This document shows, piece after piece, positions 15,933 through 24,629 of a stretch of 40,580 nucleotides of DNA. The notes under the pieces are model-generated. The model had not been told where the DNA came from. It did not search any database and was given only the letters and a program-made list of their open reading frames with translations. The DNA lies in NCBI GenBank assembly GCA_025357875.1, contig JANYLK010000032.1, forward strand, positions 1 through 40,580, read 5' to 3'. Numbering within the stretch: the first letter of the stretch is position 1; each line of letters starts with the position of its first letter. The translations under genes were made by a program, and so were the position numbers. The DNA comes from Granulicella sp. (lineage in GTDB: Bacteria; Acidobacteriota; Terriglobia; Terriglobales; Acidobacteriaceae).

Positions 15933-17180
15933 GTGGGTCTTCGAAGACAAGTTACGGATGCATGGCAGAGGTTCGCGAGAGTCGAACAACTTGACGCCGC
16001 CGCGGGAGACGCGACCAGAGGCGAGCGAAAGACGGCGATGCTGCCCTCGATCCTGAGTCCCTACAGCCAGGGCCGGGCGGGACGAAATATCACTCCCAAG
16101 CCGACCGCCGCGAACCTGCGCAAATTTGCCGAGACACCCGTGGCCCGGCGCGCGATCAACGTGGTGAAAGACAAGATTGCCAGCATGGATTGGAAGATCA
16201 AGCTGCGCCGTGGCTACTCCGATGTCGAAGTTCCCGACGCGGCTGCGCGCATGCAGGTGCTGCGCCGCTGCCTTGAAGAACCCAACGTCAGCGACAGTTT
16301 CCGCACGCTAATTGAGCAGGTGCTGGAAGATCTGCTAGTCGGTGGCTTCGGATCGGTGGAGATGGAAGCGACCGGCGATGCGCTGCGGCCGTTTCATCTG
16401 TGGGCGGTCGACGGAGCCACAATCGAGATCGACACGGCCTGGGATGGCGACCCGGCCAAGCCTCGCTATGCGCAGTCGCGCGGGAATCTTGGAACGCAGA
16501 AACATATCCCTCTGCTCGACGACGAGTTAATGTATATCCGCCTGAACCCGCGCAGCCACACACCGTTTGGACTTGGCCGCCTCGAAGTTGCGTTCGAGAC
16601 CGTGAATCAATTTCTCTCAGCAAATCGCTACGCCGGAAGGCTCGCCTCAAACTCGGTTGTTCAGTATGCGTTGTGGTTGAACGAGGCGACTCCGGAGCAG
16701 CACGACCGCCTGATCCGCTGGTGGCAGGATGAGATCGAAGGCACCGGCCGCGTGCCGATTCTCAGCTGCGAGCAGAAGCCCGAGGTGCTGCGCTTCGCCG
16801 GTGGCACCGACGCGGACCTGCGCATCCAGTGGCAGGAATTCCTGTTGAAGATGATCGCGAATGCGTTTGAGCTGCCGCCCATGATGCTCGGCCTGCAGAA
16901 GGACGTCAACCGCTCGACCGCCGGAGAGATGGCCGATGAGGCCTTCCAAAGCGCAATCGTTCCTGTCGCGAAACTGGTAGCCGAACACATTACGCGCGAC
17001 CTGTTCGCGAAGAAACTTGGATGGCGCGAGTTTAAATTCAGCTTCAATGACCTCGAGACACGCGACGAGATGCAGGAGGTACAGATGCAGACAGAACTGC
17101 TGAAGGTCGGTGTACTCACCATCGACGAGGTGCGCGAGATGCGCGGCCTGCCGAGACTCGGAACTGTGGTGGCGTCGTGA
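15933..17180 (+). CDS. Phage portal protein
   Basis: This would form the dodecameric ring for DNA passage. I choose GTG 15933 (415 residues; AAAGGGGTGAGGAC upstream) over ATG 15798, whose first 45 codons look non-coding. Portal features include the N-terminal ETPVARRAINVVKDKIASMDW helix, the DDELMYIRLNPRSHTPFGLGRLE strand-turn, the long stem-like helix with SANRYAGRLA, and FELPPMMLGL near residue ~310. The C-terminal EVQMQTELLKVGVLTIDEVREMRGLP is a common portal ending. The stop overlaps the next gene's GTG by four bases. Separation from the terminase by two unrelated genes is unusual. Confidence 0.8.
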   Translation: MGLRRQVTDAWQRFARVEQLDAAAGDATRGERKTAMLPSILSPYSQGRAGRNITPKPTAANLRKFAETPVARRAINVVKDKIASMDWKIKLRRGYSDVEVPDAAARMQVLRRCLEEPNVSDSFRTLIEQVLEDLLVGGFGSVEMEATGDALRPFHLWAVDGATIEIDTAWDGDPAKPRYAQSRGNLGTQKHIPLLDDELMYIRLNPRSHTPFGLGRLEVAFETVNQFLSANRYAGRLASNSVVQYALWLNEATPEQHDRLIRWWQDEIEGTGRVPILSCEQKPEVLRFAGGTDADLRIQWQEFLLKMIANAFELPPMMLGLQKDVNRSTAGEMADEAFQSAIVPVAKLVAEHITRDLFAKKLGWREFKFSFNDLETRDEMQEVQMQTELLKVGVLTIDEVREMRGLPRLGTVVAS

Positions 17181-19513
17181 TCCTTACCATCAACAATCTC
17201 GACGAACTTGGCGCGGTCGATTACTCCGACGCGGTTTCGGCGGAGGCGCCCTTCACGATCGAACGCGTGCTCAATACTCCATCGCGATGTAGCGGCGCGC
17301 TCGACGTTGGAGCGGCTTCGAATCCTGGCGGGGCATCTGCGCTGGCTGTACCTGTGCGGCGGGCGCGGGTTGTGGTCTCGTCGAATAGCGGGACGATCCT
17401 GTTTACAGGCTACCTCGCTACCGAACCAGTTCCGGTCTACATTGGCGTGGGGCTTGCCGGCCCGGTGTATCGCGTTGCCTTCTCTGCCATCAGCGATGAG
17501 TGGCTGCTCGACAAGCAGGCTACGACGCTGACCGGTGCGGGTTTTGCAGTTGCTGGGGGAACATTGCTTTCGTCGCTGACCACACGCACCGACGCTGGCC
17601 TGCTAACAACTTCGGGTGTCGTGAATGACAAGGCGGTTGGGGTGTTTACGCCTGAGGCGGCGCAGCACTGGTCTACGAACGCTTCCGAAATTGCAGCGTC
17701 TGTATATGCTGCGTATCGCGTGCTGGATGGTGCGCTTGGCCTGCAGACGATCGGCTCAGTAACTCACACTCTCGATTTCGACGCGGGGGATGGCGGTGGA
17801 ACTCTGCAGATCGCTGCGTTGAAGACTGCGATGGTGAAGGAGATGGCGAACGATGTCACGCTGACTGGCGAGATCGAGCCTGGAGCATTCATTACTCAAG
17901 TGTTTTCGGGCGATGGGACAACTGCGGCTTTTCAGCTTTCGGAGGAGCCGTTTCGTGTGGATAAGCCAACGCTGATCTCGGACAGTTTCAACCAGGCAAA
18001 ATTTAATCTGCGGACCTGGAGCGTCACCGATCCGGGCTCGCATCTTTCCCTTGGCGGTGGTGGGTTGACGATGTCGGGCGGTACTGGCTTCGGCGGCCAG
18101 ACCACGCTGGCGGCAATCGACCAGGTTGAGCTTGGAGGCACGATCGTGGTCGAAGCGGGCGACGTGCGAATCACCGGGTTGAGTGATGGCGTGCTGTGCG
18201 GGCTGTACTCCGGTCCAATTCAACGCTCCAACTGCTTTGCCGGATATAACGTGCGGCAAAGTGGCGGCTCGACCATTCTTACGCCCTTCGTCGACGGGTC
18301 GGAAATCGGAACTAGTTACATATTGTTGGAAGGGCATGCATACACGCTACGACTTCGGTTACATTCTCCGGAGATGCAGCGAGTGTTGCAGACCTATTAC
18401 GCCAGGGTAGACGGCGTGATCGAGTCTTCCGGTGGAGGAGTTGTGGATTCGCCGATGTCGCTGGTCTTCGATCTCGTCGACGTGGGCAATGCTTCCAATA
18501 CGCCTGCCATGGTGCTCTATGACGGCGCGGTTGCTACCTCGCCGGCACACTGCACCTTTGCCGCTGTTGACAGCTTGGCGATGACGGGATCGATAGGCTC
18601 CTGCTGGGTCGGAGAATCGAGCTCAGCATGGATCGTAAGTACCCTGCCTGGGGGCGCTAGACAGACCTGCCTGATCGGAATTGCGGGCCAAGGCACTGAC
18701 TGCATCATGTCTGCAACCGGGCTGGTTACATTTGTTGCAGGACGCATTCCGATAGCGGACGAAATCGTCACCGTTCTGTATCGGGGCCGAAGTCGTGCGG
18801 TCGCGCGGCTTGACGATGCTACCAGCGTTGCGGCAGAAGCTGCGAGTGGGATGCCAGGAACAGCGCGGTGGCTGGGCAAAGTTGTTCGCCCGCATGCTCG
18901 ATCCAGCCAGGACTGCGAGGCAGCGGTGCAAGCCACTTTGAGGCTCGCATGCAGCCGCGCGGCCGCGATCTCCGGTTCGTATACAGCGACGAATCCCGCG
19001 GACGTGTGGCCTGGCGACGTTCTCGCGATTACCGCTAACGGTCAGACGCTGAGCGTGATTGTGCGCCAGGTCGCGATCGTGGATGGGCACTCGCGACCTG
19101 AGGCGCTCAGCTACCGCATGGCCTTTGCAAACGACTGGGCCGAGGCGCTTGGCATCACGCTCTCCGAGGCGATTGCTACTGACGCGTATCTGCCGCCGAC
19201 GGCTTCCACTGAGCCGGGGGCGGTGCTTGCAGACTTGCAGCAGCTCACCGTTGACAGTGCGACGGGGAGTGCTCTGCAGATTGACGCGGGTGATGACCCG
19301 CCCACAGGTGGCGGCTTCGAGGTACGGTTACGCGACTTCGGCTTTGGCGCGGGTAGCGGTCCGGACCTCGTGCTACGTAGTCCGTTGCGCAGCTTTGTGA
19401 TTCCGCGATCGGCACAGGTGGAGCGGTATTACGTGCGCGCCTACGACGCTGCGAATCCGCCGCTCTACTCGCGACATTCCAGCGCTGTGTTCACGAATCT
19501 TCCAGTCGCGTAG
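17177..19513 (+). CDS. Large tail protein, baseplate/hub candidate
   Basis: GTG 17177 lies in a GTGA overlap with the portal gene and gives 778 residues. The N-terminal ~220 residues (strand-rich, with TILFTGYLATEPVPVYIG and VYRVAFSAISDEWLLDK) resemble tail hub or baseplate proteins. A central lectin- or concanavalin-like beta region covers ~250-440 (SDSFNQAKFNLRTWSV; FAGYNVRQSGGSTI). A second hub-like part is at ~560-660 (NPADVWPGDVLAITANGQTL). The C-terminus has a fibronectin-III-like end (QVERYYVRAYDAANPPLYS). No tape-measure gene lies nearby. Assignment as a receptor-binding or baseplate hub protein is by domain style and coupling to the portal. Confidence 0.55.
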   Translation: MILTINNLDELGAVDYSDAVSAEAPFTIERVLNTPSRCSGALDVGAASNPGGASALAVPVRRARVVVSSNSGTILFTGYLATEPVPVYIGVGLAGPVYRVAFSAISDEWLLDKQATTLTGAGFAVAGGTLLSSLTTRTDAGLLTTSGVVNDKAVGVFTPEAAQHWSTNASEIAASVYAAYRVLDGALGLQTIGSVTHTLDFDAGDGGGTLQIAALKTAMVKEMANDVTLTGEIEPGAFITQVFSGDGTTAAFQLSEEPFRVDKPTLISDSFNQAKFNLRTWSVTDPGSHLSLGGGGLTMSGGTGFGGQTTLAAIDQVELGGTIVVEAGDVRITGLSDGVLCGLYSGPIQRSNCFAGYNVRQSGGSTILTPFVDGSEIGTSYILLEGHAYTLRLRLHSPEMQRVLQTYYARVDGVIESSGGGVVDSPMSLVFDLVDVGNASNTPAMVLYDGAVATSPAHCTFAAVDSLAMTGSIGSCWVGESSSAWIVSTLPGGARQTCLIGIAGQGTDCIMSATGLVTFVAGRIPIADEIVTVLYRGRSRAVARLDDATSVAAEAASGMPGTARWLGKVVRPHARSSQDCEAAVQATLRLACSRAAAISGSYTATNPADVWPGDVLAITANGQTLSVIVRQVAIVDGHSRPEALSYRMAFANDWAEALGITLSEAIATDAYLPPTASTEPGAVLADLQQLTVDSATGSALQIDAGDDPPTGGGFEVRLRDFGFGAGSGPDLVLRSPLRSFVIPRSAQVERYYVRAYDAANPPLYSRHSSAVFTNLPVA

Positions 19514-19532
19514 TGACGAACAAGGAGCAATC

Positions 19533-19754
19533 ATGACCGAATTCGAAGGGCAAGTTCTGGCTGACCTTAGCGTTTTGAAGAACCAGATGAAGGAGATTGT
19601 AGGCAATGGACAACCGGGGAGGTTGGCACACATCGAGGGCCGCATGCTGGACCACGAGCAAACCGTGCAGCGCCTGAAGGGGATGGCTACGGCATTCGGG
19701 GGCCTGCTTACCTTCGCGCATGTGGCTGTCAATTTCCTTATGCGACGTCGCTGA
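19533..19754 (+). CDS. Small coiled-coil protein with C-terminal hydrophobic segment (XhlA-like)
   Basis: This 73-residue protein starts at ATG 19533 after AAGGAGCAATC. The first ~50 residues are a charged coiled coil (VLADLSVLKNQMKEIV; RMLDHEQTVQRLKGM), followed by one short hydrophobic stretch (FGGLLTFAHVAVNFL) and a basic tail MRRR. This plan matches haemolysin XhlA-type or spanin-like phage lysis accessory proteins. No endolysin is visible beside it, so the lysis role is only a possibility. Confidence 0.6.
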   Translation: MTEFEGQVLADLSVLKNQMKEIVGNGQPGRLAHIEGRMLDHEQTVQRLKGMATAFGGLLTFAHVAVNFLMRRR

Positions 19755-19794
19755 CACATACATCAATTGTGGTTACAACATACAGGAGACACAC

Positions 19795-20082
19795 ATGGAT
19801 TTCTTGAAGTTATTCTTGCGAGGCATTTCACTTCTTCCCAGTCTTGTGCAGGGTGTGGAGGCGCTTTACGGCGCCAAGTCCGGCGTGCAGAAGAAAGATG
19901 CCGCGATCTCCATCGTCAGTTCGAGTATTAACATGGCAGGCGCGGTGAGCACAAAACAGATCGCCGACGCGCCCAGGTTTACGGCGGGTCTCAACCTGAT
20001 CGTCGATGGCGTGGTTGAGTGCCTCAACGCAAGTCTGTGGGCGCAGAATCCAGCGACGGTGGCCGGTCCGGCGGCGAGCTAA
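19795..20082 (+). CDS. Small protein at the end of the phage cluster, unknown function
   Basis: This 95-residue protein starts at ATG 19795 behind ACAGGAGACACAC. It is amphipathic and alanine-rich with hydrophobic segments near both ends, and resembles in outline the protein at 1084-1467. It is the last gene before purE and marks the right limit of recognisable phage genes. No motif identifies a function; holin-like or minor structural roles are both possible. Confidence 0.55.
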   Translation: MDFLKLFLRGISLLPSLVQGVEALYGAKSGVQKKDAAISIVSSSINMAGAVSTKQIADAPRFTAGLNLIVDGVVECLNASLWAQNPATVAGPAAS

Positions 20083-20083
20083 C

Positions 20084-20115
20084 TTGCTACGCGCCTGCTT
20101 CCGTATAATCGGGCC
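20084..20115 (+). promoter_or_regulatory. Candidate purE promoter, possibly leaderless
   Basis: A perfect -10 box TATAAT (20104-20109) lies six bases before the purE ATG, with a -35-like TTGCTA at 20084-20089 (14-bp spacer; ACTTGC gives 16 bp). A start site near the ATG implies a leaderless or nearly leaderless mRNA, consistent with the lack of a ribosome site. Confidence 0.55.
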
Positions 20116-20631
20116 ATGCCAGCCGAGCAACAATCCGCACCCCTGGTCGGGGTGATTATGGGGAGCCGCAACGACTATGCCGTGATGCGCGCTGCGGTTG
20201 ACATGCTGCGCGAATTTGGCGTGCCGCATGAGGTGAAGGTGGTCTCCGCGCATCGCACGCCGGACCTGATGTTTGCATACGCCGACTCGGCCGTAACCCG
20301 TGGCCTGCGCGTCATCATCGCGGGCGCGGGCGGCGCGGCTCATCTTCCTGGAATGGTGGCGGCGAAGACCATCCTGCCCGTGCTCGGCGTGCCGATTGCG
20401 GCGACCGCGCTGCAGGGTTTTGATTCGCTGCTGTCGATTGTGCAGATGCCGAAGGGCGTTCCCGTGGCAACGATGGCGATAGGCGCGGCAGGAGCGGCCA
20501 ACGCTGGCCTGCTGGCGGTGCAAATGCTTGCGACTACCGACTCCGCACTGCGCACAAAATTGGTTGCATGGCGCGCGGCGCGACAAGCTGAGGTGCTCGC
20601 GCAGACGCTCGATCCCGAGGTTCCAGCGTGA
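20116..20631 (+). CDS. purE: N5-carboxyaminoimidazole ribonucleotide mutase PurE
   Basis: PurE rearranges N5-CAIR to CAIR in cytosolic de novo purine synthesis. The 171-residue length is normal for class I PurE. Visible motifs are [10 protein letters not shown] (substrate phosphate and Ser), SAHRTPDLM (catalytic-type His), [12 protein letters not shown], and [14 protein letters not shown] with AANAGLLA. It overlaps purK by four bases (GTGA) and shares its promoter; purK makes its substrate, so coupling is sensible. The start at ATG 20116 has no ribosome site but a TATAAT box just upstream. It lies immediately after the phage cluster. Confidence 0.95.
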   Translation: MPAEQQSAPLVGVIMGSRNDYAVMRAAVDMLREFGVPHEVKVVSAHRTPDLMFAYADSAVTRGLRVIIAGAGGAAHLPGMVAAKTILPVLGVPIAATALQGFDSLLSIVQMPKGVPVATMAIGAAGAANAGLLAVQMLATTDSALRTKLVAWRAARQAEVLAQTLDPEVPA

Positions 20632-21827
20632 GAGTGGCTGCTGTTCCGACCCTGTTACCGGGCGCAACAATTGGAATCTTTGGCGGCGGCCAGCTTGGGC
20701 GCCTGACCGCGATGGCCGCGCGCGGCATGGGCTATCGCATCCATGTGCTCGACCCCGATCCTGGATGTCCCGCGCGCTTTGTCGTCGATCAGTGCGTTGA
20801 GGCGGACTGGACCGACGCGCAGGAAGCGGCAAGGCTGGCGCGGGGTTGCGATGTGGTGACACTGGAGATTGAGCAGATCTCGCTGGCCAGCATGGATGCG
20901 GCGGCCGGGTTCGCGCCGGTGCGTCCGAGCCGGGAGATGCTGGCCATCATTCAGGACCGCATCGAGCAGAAGGACTGGCTGCTGCGCAATGGCTTCCCGG
21001 TTGGGAGGTACAAGGCTGTGTGCTCGCTCGACGAACTGCGTGAAGCGGTCGCGGCGCTAGGCGGACGGTGTTTCTGCAAGAGCGCGACTGGCGGCTATGA
21101 CGGACGAGGCCAAGGCAAGGTTGGGTTCACGGCGGATCGCACGCCGAGCGCTGTAGAGGCGGAGATCCGCAGCGCGTGGGAGGCGCTTGGCGAAGGGCCA
21201 GGCGTGGTCGAGCAAGCGGTCGATCTTGACCGCGAGATTTCGATCCTCGTCGCCCGTTCTCCGCGTGGCGAAGTGAAGGTCTATCCTGCCGCCTGGAATC
21301 ATCACGACAATCAGATCCTTACTTGGAGCGTGATTCCAGCACCGCTTCCGGACGCGATGGCTGCAGAGGCGAAGCAGCTTGCCGAATCCATCGCCGATAC
21401 GTTCCTGCTCGAAGGAATTCTTGCGGTGGAGCTATTTGTAACAAAAGATGGTCAGCTTCTGGTTAACGAGCTGGCACCTCGTCCGCATAACAGTTATCAC
21501 GCCAGCGAGCGCGCCTGCGTGACCAGCCAGTTCGAGCAGCTTGTTCGCGCGGTGTGCAATTTGCCGTTGGGCGATGCGGACGTGGTGCAGCCCTGCGCGA
21601 TTGCGAATCTGCTGGGCGACCTGTGGCTTAGTCCGGCCGAAGCGGGCAAAACCGCTGGCTCGCGCGTGCCGCACTGGGATGCAGCGCTCGGGGTGCCGGG
21701 GGTGCGGCTGCATCTCTACGAGAAGCTTCGCCCGCGCAAGGGTCGCAAGATGGGACATCTGTCGGCGGTCGCTCCAACGGCGGATGAAGCTGTAGCGCTG
21801 GTGCTAAAGGCAAAGTCACTACTGTAG
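20628..21827 (+). CDS. purK: 5-(carboxyamino)imidazole ribonucleotide synthase PurK
   Basis: PurK is the ATP-grasp enzyme that carboxylates AIR to N5-CAIR, feeding PurE. The 399-residue protein has an N-terminal [21 protein letters not shown] nucleotide/preATP-grasp fold, then [17 protein letters not shown] spacing, [15 protein letters not shown] (ATP-grasp loop, ~145-160), [18 protein letters not shown], and the C-terminal [21 protein letters not shown] signature. Start is GTG 20628 within the GTGA overlap with purE. The frame downstream of 21827 has no terminator of note before the convergent E2 gene. Confidence 0.95.
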   Translation: MRVAAVPTLLPGATIGIFGGGQLGRLTAMAARGMGYRIHVLDPDPGCPARFVVDQCVEADWTDAQEAARLARGCDVVTLEIEQISLASMDAAAGFAPVRPSREMLAIIQDRIEQKDWLLRNGFPVGRYKAVCSLDELREAVAALGGRCFCKSATGGYDGRGQGKVGFTADRTPSAVEAEIRSAWEALGEGPGVVEQAVDLDREISILVARSPRGEVKVYPAAWNHHDNQILTWSVIPAPLPDAMAAEAKQLAESIADTFLLEGILAVELFVTKDGQLLVNELAPRPHNSYHASERACVTSQFEQLVRAVCNLPLGDADVVQPCAIANLLGDLWLSPAEAGKTAGSRVPHWDAALGVPGVRLHLYEKLRPRKGRKMGHLSAVAPTADEAVALVLKAKSLL

Positions 21828-21927
21828 GCTCTGCGAGAATGATGAGTCGGTGTGTTGGTGGCCGGGGAAGTGTGGCGGACCTAGCCGCTCTTGCTTGGCC
21901 CATCAAGTAGGATCATGCCAAAGACCC

Positions 21928-23646
21928 CTACCCGATGTCTTCGCTCCAGTTTTCCAGATAGGCTTTGAAGTCGGACATGAACTTGCCGGCGTCGGCGCCG
22001 TCGACGATGCGGTGGTCGAAGCCTAACGCGAATCGCTGAATGGTGCGGATCGCGATGGAGTCGTTGCCATCCTTGTCGGTCAGCACTTCGGCTTCCTTGT
22101 TCATGCCGCCGATGCCGAGGATCGCCGCCTGCGGCTGATTGATAATGGGCAGGCCGAACTGCTCGCCGAAGATGCCGGAGTTCGTCAAGGTAAACGTCCC
22201 GCCCGAGATCTCGTCTGGTGCGAGCTTCTTGCCGCGTGCGCGCTCGGCGATGTCGACGATGGAGCGGGCCACGCCGAGAAAATTCTTCTCCTCCGCCTGC
22301 TTGATGACGGGGACAATCAGTCCCCATTCGAGCGCGACTGCGATGCCGATGTTGATGTTTTTGTTGTAGCGGATGGCGTCGCCCTCGACCGCTCCATTGA
22401 CGATGGGATGCTTGCGCAGCGTCGCGATGGCGGCGCGCGTGATGAACGGCATGTAAGTAAGCTTGACGCCGTTGCGCTGCTCGTACTTCGACTTCTCTTT
22501 CTCGCGCAGGCGGACGATGCGCGTCATGTCCACCTTGAAGATGGTGTGGACATGCGGGCTGGTGTGCTTGGATTCGACCATGCGGCGCGCGATGATGCTG
22601 CGCATCTTGGTCATGGGGACCAGATCGCCGAGCGTCTGAGTTGGCGCGGGAGCGGAAGTCTTCACCGGAGCCGCAGCGGCAGGCGCGGGAGCGGAGGCAG
22701 CAGGCAGTGCTGCGGGTGCGGGGTTGGCGGTCGGATTTTCAAGATGGCTGAGGATATCCGTCTTGGTAATGCGCCCGGACGAGCCTGTGCCGGGAACCTG
22801 GCCAAGGTCGACGTTGTTGTCCTTGGCAATCTTGCGCACCAGCGGCGACGAGCGCAGCTTTTCTGCCGATGTGGCAGAGCTTGCGGCGGCAGGCGCGCTT
22901 TCGACCTGCGCGGAAGTTCCCATGGCCACGGCATCGGCCTTCGGAGCAGCAGCGGCAGTCTTCGTGGCAGCAGGAGACGCAGCGGTCGGCTTGGCCGCAC
23001 CGCCGCCGATCACCGCGACGATGGTGTTGATCTGGACGGTCGCGCCTTCCTCAACCTTGATCTCGGTGAGCACGCCGGCGACCGGCGAAGGAATCTCCGC
23101 ATCGACTTTATCCGTGGAAATTTCGAAGAGCGGCTCGTCGCGGGCGACCGACTCGCCGACCTTCTTCAACCACTTGGTGATGGTGCCCTCGGTGATGGAC
23201 TCGCCCATCTGCGGCATGGGAATGTCGGTCCCGCCACCGGAACTTGTCGCGCCAGCATCGGTGGAAGTCGAGGCGGGTGCGTCCGCAGGGGCGGGAGCTT
23301 CATCATCCGTAGCTGGCGAATCGATCGCAGCCGGCGTCACGGAGTCGTCCGCTGGAGCTGCGGCGCTCTCTGTGGCGACCGGAGCGGCCGCGGTAGCAGA
23401 GCCAGCACCGCCTTCGGAGATGACAGCGACGATGGTGTTGATCTGGACGGTCGCGCCCTCCTGAATCTTGATCTCCTGCAGCGTGCCGGCGGCGGGCGAG
23501 GGAATCTCCGCGTCTACCTTGTCGGTCGAAATCTCGAACAGCGGCTCGTCACGCTGGACCGTATCTCCGACTTTTTTTAGCCACTTGGTGAGAGTTCCTT
23601 CAGTGATCGATTCGCCCATCTGGGGCATTACTACATCAGTCGGCAT
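21928..23646 (-). CDS. sucB: Dihydrolipoamide acyltransferase (E2) of a 2-oxo acid dehydrogenase complex
   Basis: The E2 core transfers acyl groups from lipoyl arms to CoA. This 572-residue protein has two lipoyl domains, each with an EISTDKVDAEI swinging-arm site (Lys43 and Lys180), joined by Ala/Pro/Thr-rich linkers. A peripheral-subunit-binding domain follows at ~265-305 (SSPLVRKIAKDNNVDLGQVPG), then the catalytic domain ending FALGFDHRIVDGADAGKF with His545 and Asp549. The two lipoyl domains are nearly identical, suggesting recent duplication. Substrate class (2-oxoglutarate, pyruvate or branched chain) cannot be fixed from this alone; the gene symbol is the usual annotation in such arrangements. 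It lies downstream of lipB and, further up, an E3 gene on the same strand. Confidence 0.85.
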   Translation of the reverse strand: MPTDVVMPQMGESITEGTLTKWLKKVGDTVQRDEPLFEISTDKVDAEIPSPAAGTLQEIKIQEGATVQINTIVAVISEGGAGSATAAAPVATESAAAPADDSVTPAAIDSPATDDEAPAPADAPASTSTDAGATSSGGGTDIPMPQMGESITEGTITKWLKKVGESVARDEPLFEISTDKVDAEIPSPVAGVLTEIKVEEGATVQINTIVAVIGGGAAKPTAASPAATKTAAAAPKADAVAMGTSAQVESAPAAASSATSAEKLRSSPLVRKIAKDNNVDLGQVPGTGSSGRITKTDILSHLENPTANPAPAALPAASAPAPAAAAPVKTSAPAPTQTLGDLVPMTKMRSIIARRMVESKHTSPHVHTIFKVDMTRIVRLREKEKSKYEQRNGVKLTYMPFITRAAIATLRKHPIVNGAVEGDAIRYNKNINIGIAVALEWGLIVPVIKQAEEKNFLGVARSIVDIAERARGKKLAPDEISGGTFTLTNSGIFGEQFGLPIINQPQAAILGIGGMNKEAEVLTDKDGNDSIAIRTIQRFALGFDHRIVDGADAGKFMSDFKAYLENWSEDIG

Positions 23647-23783
23647 GGTATTCCTTCCAGAATTGTTCGGCGCTCTGGGCGCAAGCGTTCGCCCTGTGAT
23701 TATAAGTCTTTGCTCCAGTTGGATGCTTCATGGCGTCGCAGTCGTGAGCTATGAAATATCACCTCACGAAAGCACCTTGCACC

Positions 23784-24626
23784 TCAGGCCCGATCGTTTC
23801 CAGCCGCCAGAAGTTGGTCGACCGACTCACACCAGAGCATCTGCCGCTCAAACGTTCTCCCAAAGTTGCGGGCCACGGAGTTCATCGCGCGCTCCATCGT
23901 CGGCTCGGTCGCAGGATCGGCCTCGAGTTCCAGGCTGGTGACACCGCGATCGGTGATGCCGCAGGGAACGATCCAGTCGAAGTCGCGCAGGTCGGTGGTG
24001 ACGTTCAGCGCAAATCCATGCGACGTAACACCCTGCGAGACATGCACGCCAATAGCCGCCAGCTTCTTTTCGCGGACTTGCGATAGCCGCCCCTGAAACT
24101 CGAGTGCCCCATCCTTACCAGCTTCATCGGTAAGGATGGGATGTAGTTCATCGGTAAGGATGGGATGTAGAAATCCGGTTCCAGAGTCTTCGCCGCCGAA
24201 CGTCCACACGCCGGTACATTTAGGAATGCGTTTGGCCATCACCCCGAAATCCGCGCACGTCCGAATCAGCGCCTCCTCCAGCATCCGAACAAAATCAACA
24301 GGCCCCAAATGTGGTCCGCGCTTACCCGGCAAATCGCCGCGCAGATCAAAGATCGGGTAGCCGACGAGCTGCCCCGGCCCGTGATACGTAACATCGCCGC
24401 CGCGATTAATCTCGTGCAACTCGACGCCGCGACTCGCGAGCCACTCATCGCTGGCCAGAACATTCGTGCGCGAAGAGTTCCGGCCAAGGGTGATGACCGG
24501 AGGATGTTCCAGCATCAGCAGCGTGTCGCCAATCGCACCAGCCTTCCGCGCCGTGACGACGCGAGCCTGAATGGCCAAGCCTTCCGCGTAAGCCACACGC
24601 CCGAGATGGAGAAGATGAATGAACAC
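23784..24626 (-). CDS. lipB: Octanoyltransferase LipB with repeat-derived insertion
   Basis: LipB moves octanoyl from acyl carrier protein to lipoyl domains, the first step of lipoate synthesis. Family motifs are clear: LEHPPVITLGR (39-49), NRGGDVTYHGPGQLVGYPI (74-92), KCTGVWT, KKLAAIGVHVSQGVTSHGFALNV with active-site Lys188, and VPCGITDRGVTSL with catalytic Cys222. Residues ~145-180 are an extra segment absent from typical LipB, partly LHPILTDE repeated twice, encoded by a palindromic DNA element with a 24-bp tandem duplication (24104-24170). The insert is in frame and between conserved blocks, so activity may be kept. It lies 138 bases before the E2 gene, whose lipoyl domains are its target. 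Confidence 0.9.
   Translation of the reverse strand: MFIHLLHLGRVAYAEGLAIQARVVTARKAGAIGDTLLMLEHPPVITLGRNSSRTNVLASDEWLASRGVELHEINRGGDVTYHGPGQLVGYPIFDLRGDLPGKRGPHLGPVDFVRMLEEALIRTCADFGVMAKRIPKCTGVWTFGGEDSGTGFLHPILTDELHPILTDEAGKDGALEFQGRLSQVREKKLAAIGVHVSQGVTSHGFALNVTTDLRDFDWIVPCGITDRGVTSLELEADPATEPTMERAMNSVARNFGRTFERQMLWCESVDQLLAAGNDRA
24104..24170. repeat. lipB: Palindromic repeat and 24-bp tandem duplication inside lipB
   Basis: GTGCCCCATCCTTACC (24104-24119) is inverted at CGGTAAGGATGGGA (24128-24141). The unit from 24123 to 24146 is repeated exactly at 24147-24170. The element belongs to the dispersed family at 828-867 and 3563-3600 and is read through in frame within lipB. Confidence 0.8.
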
Positions 24627-24629
24627 GAT

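Noticed and set aside
22408..23580. Plus-strand 390-codon frame opposite the E2 gene
   Set aside because: Gly/Arg/Ser low-complexity translation of the reverse of lipoyl and linker repeats. The minus strand encodes a complete E2.
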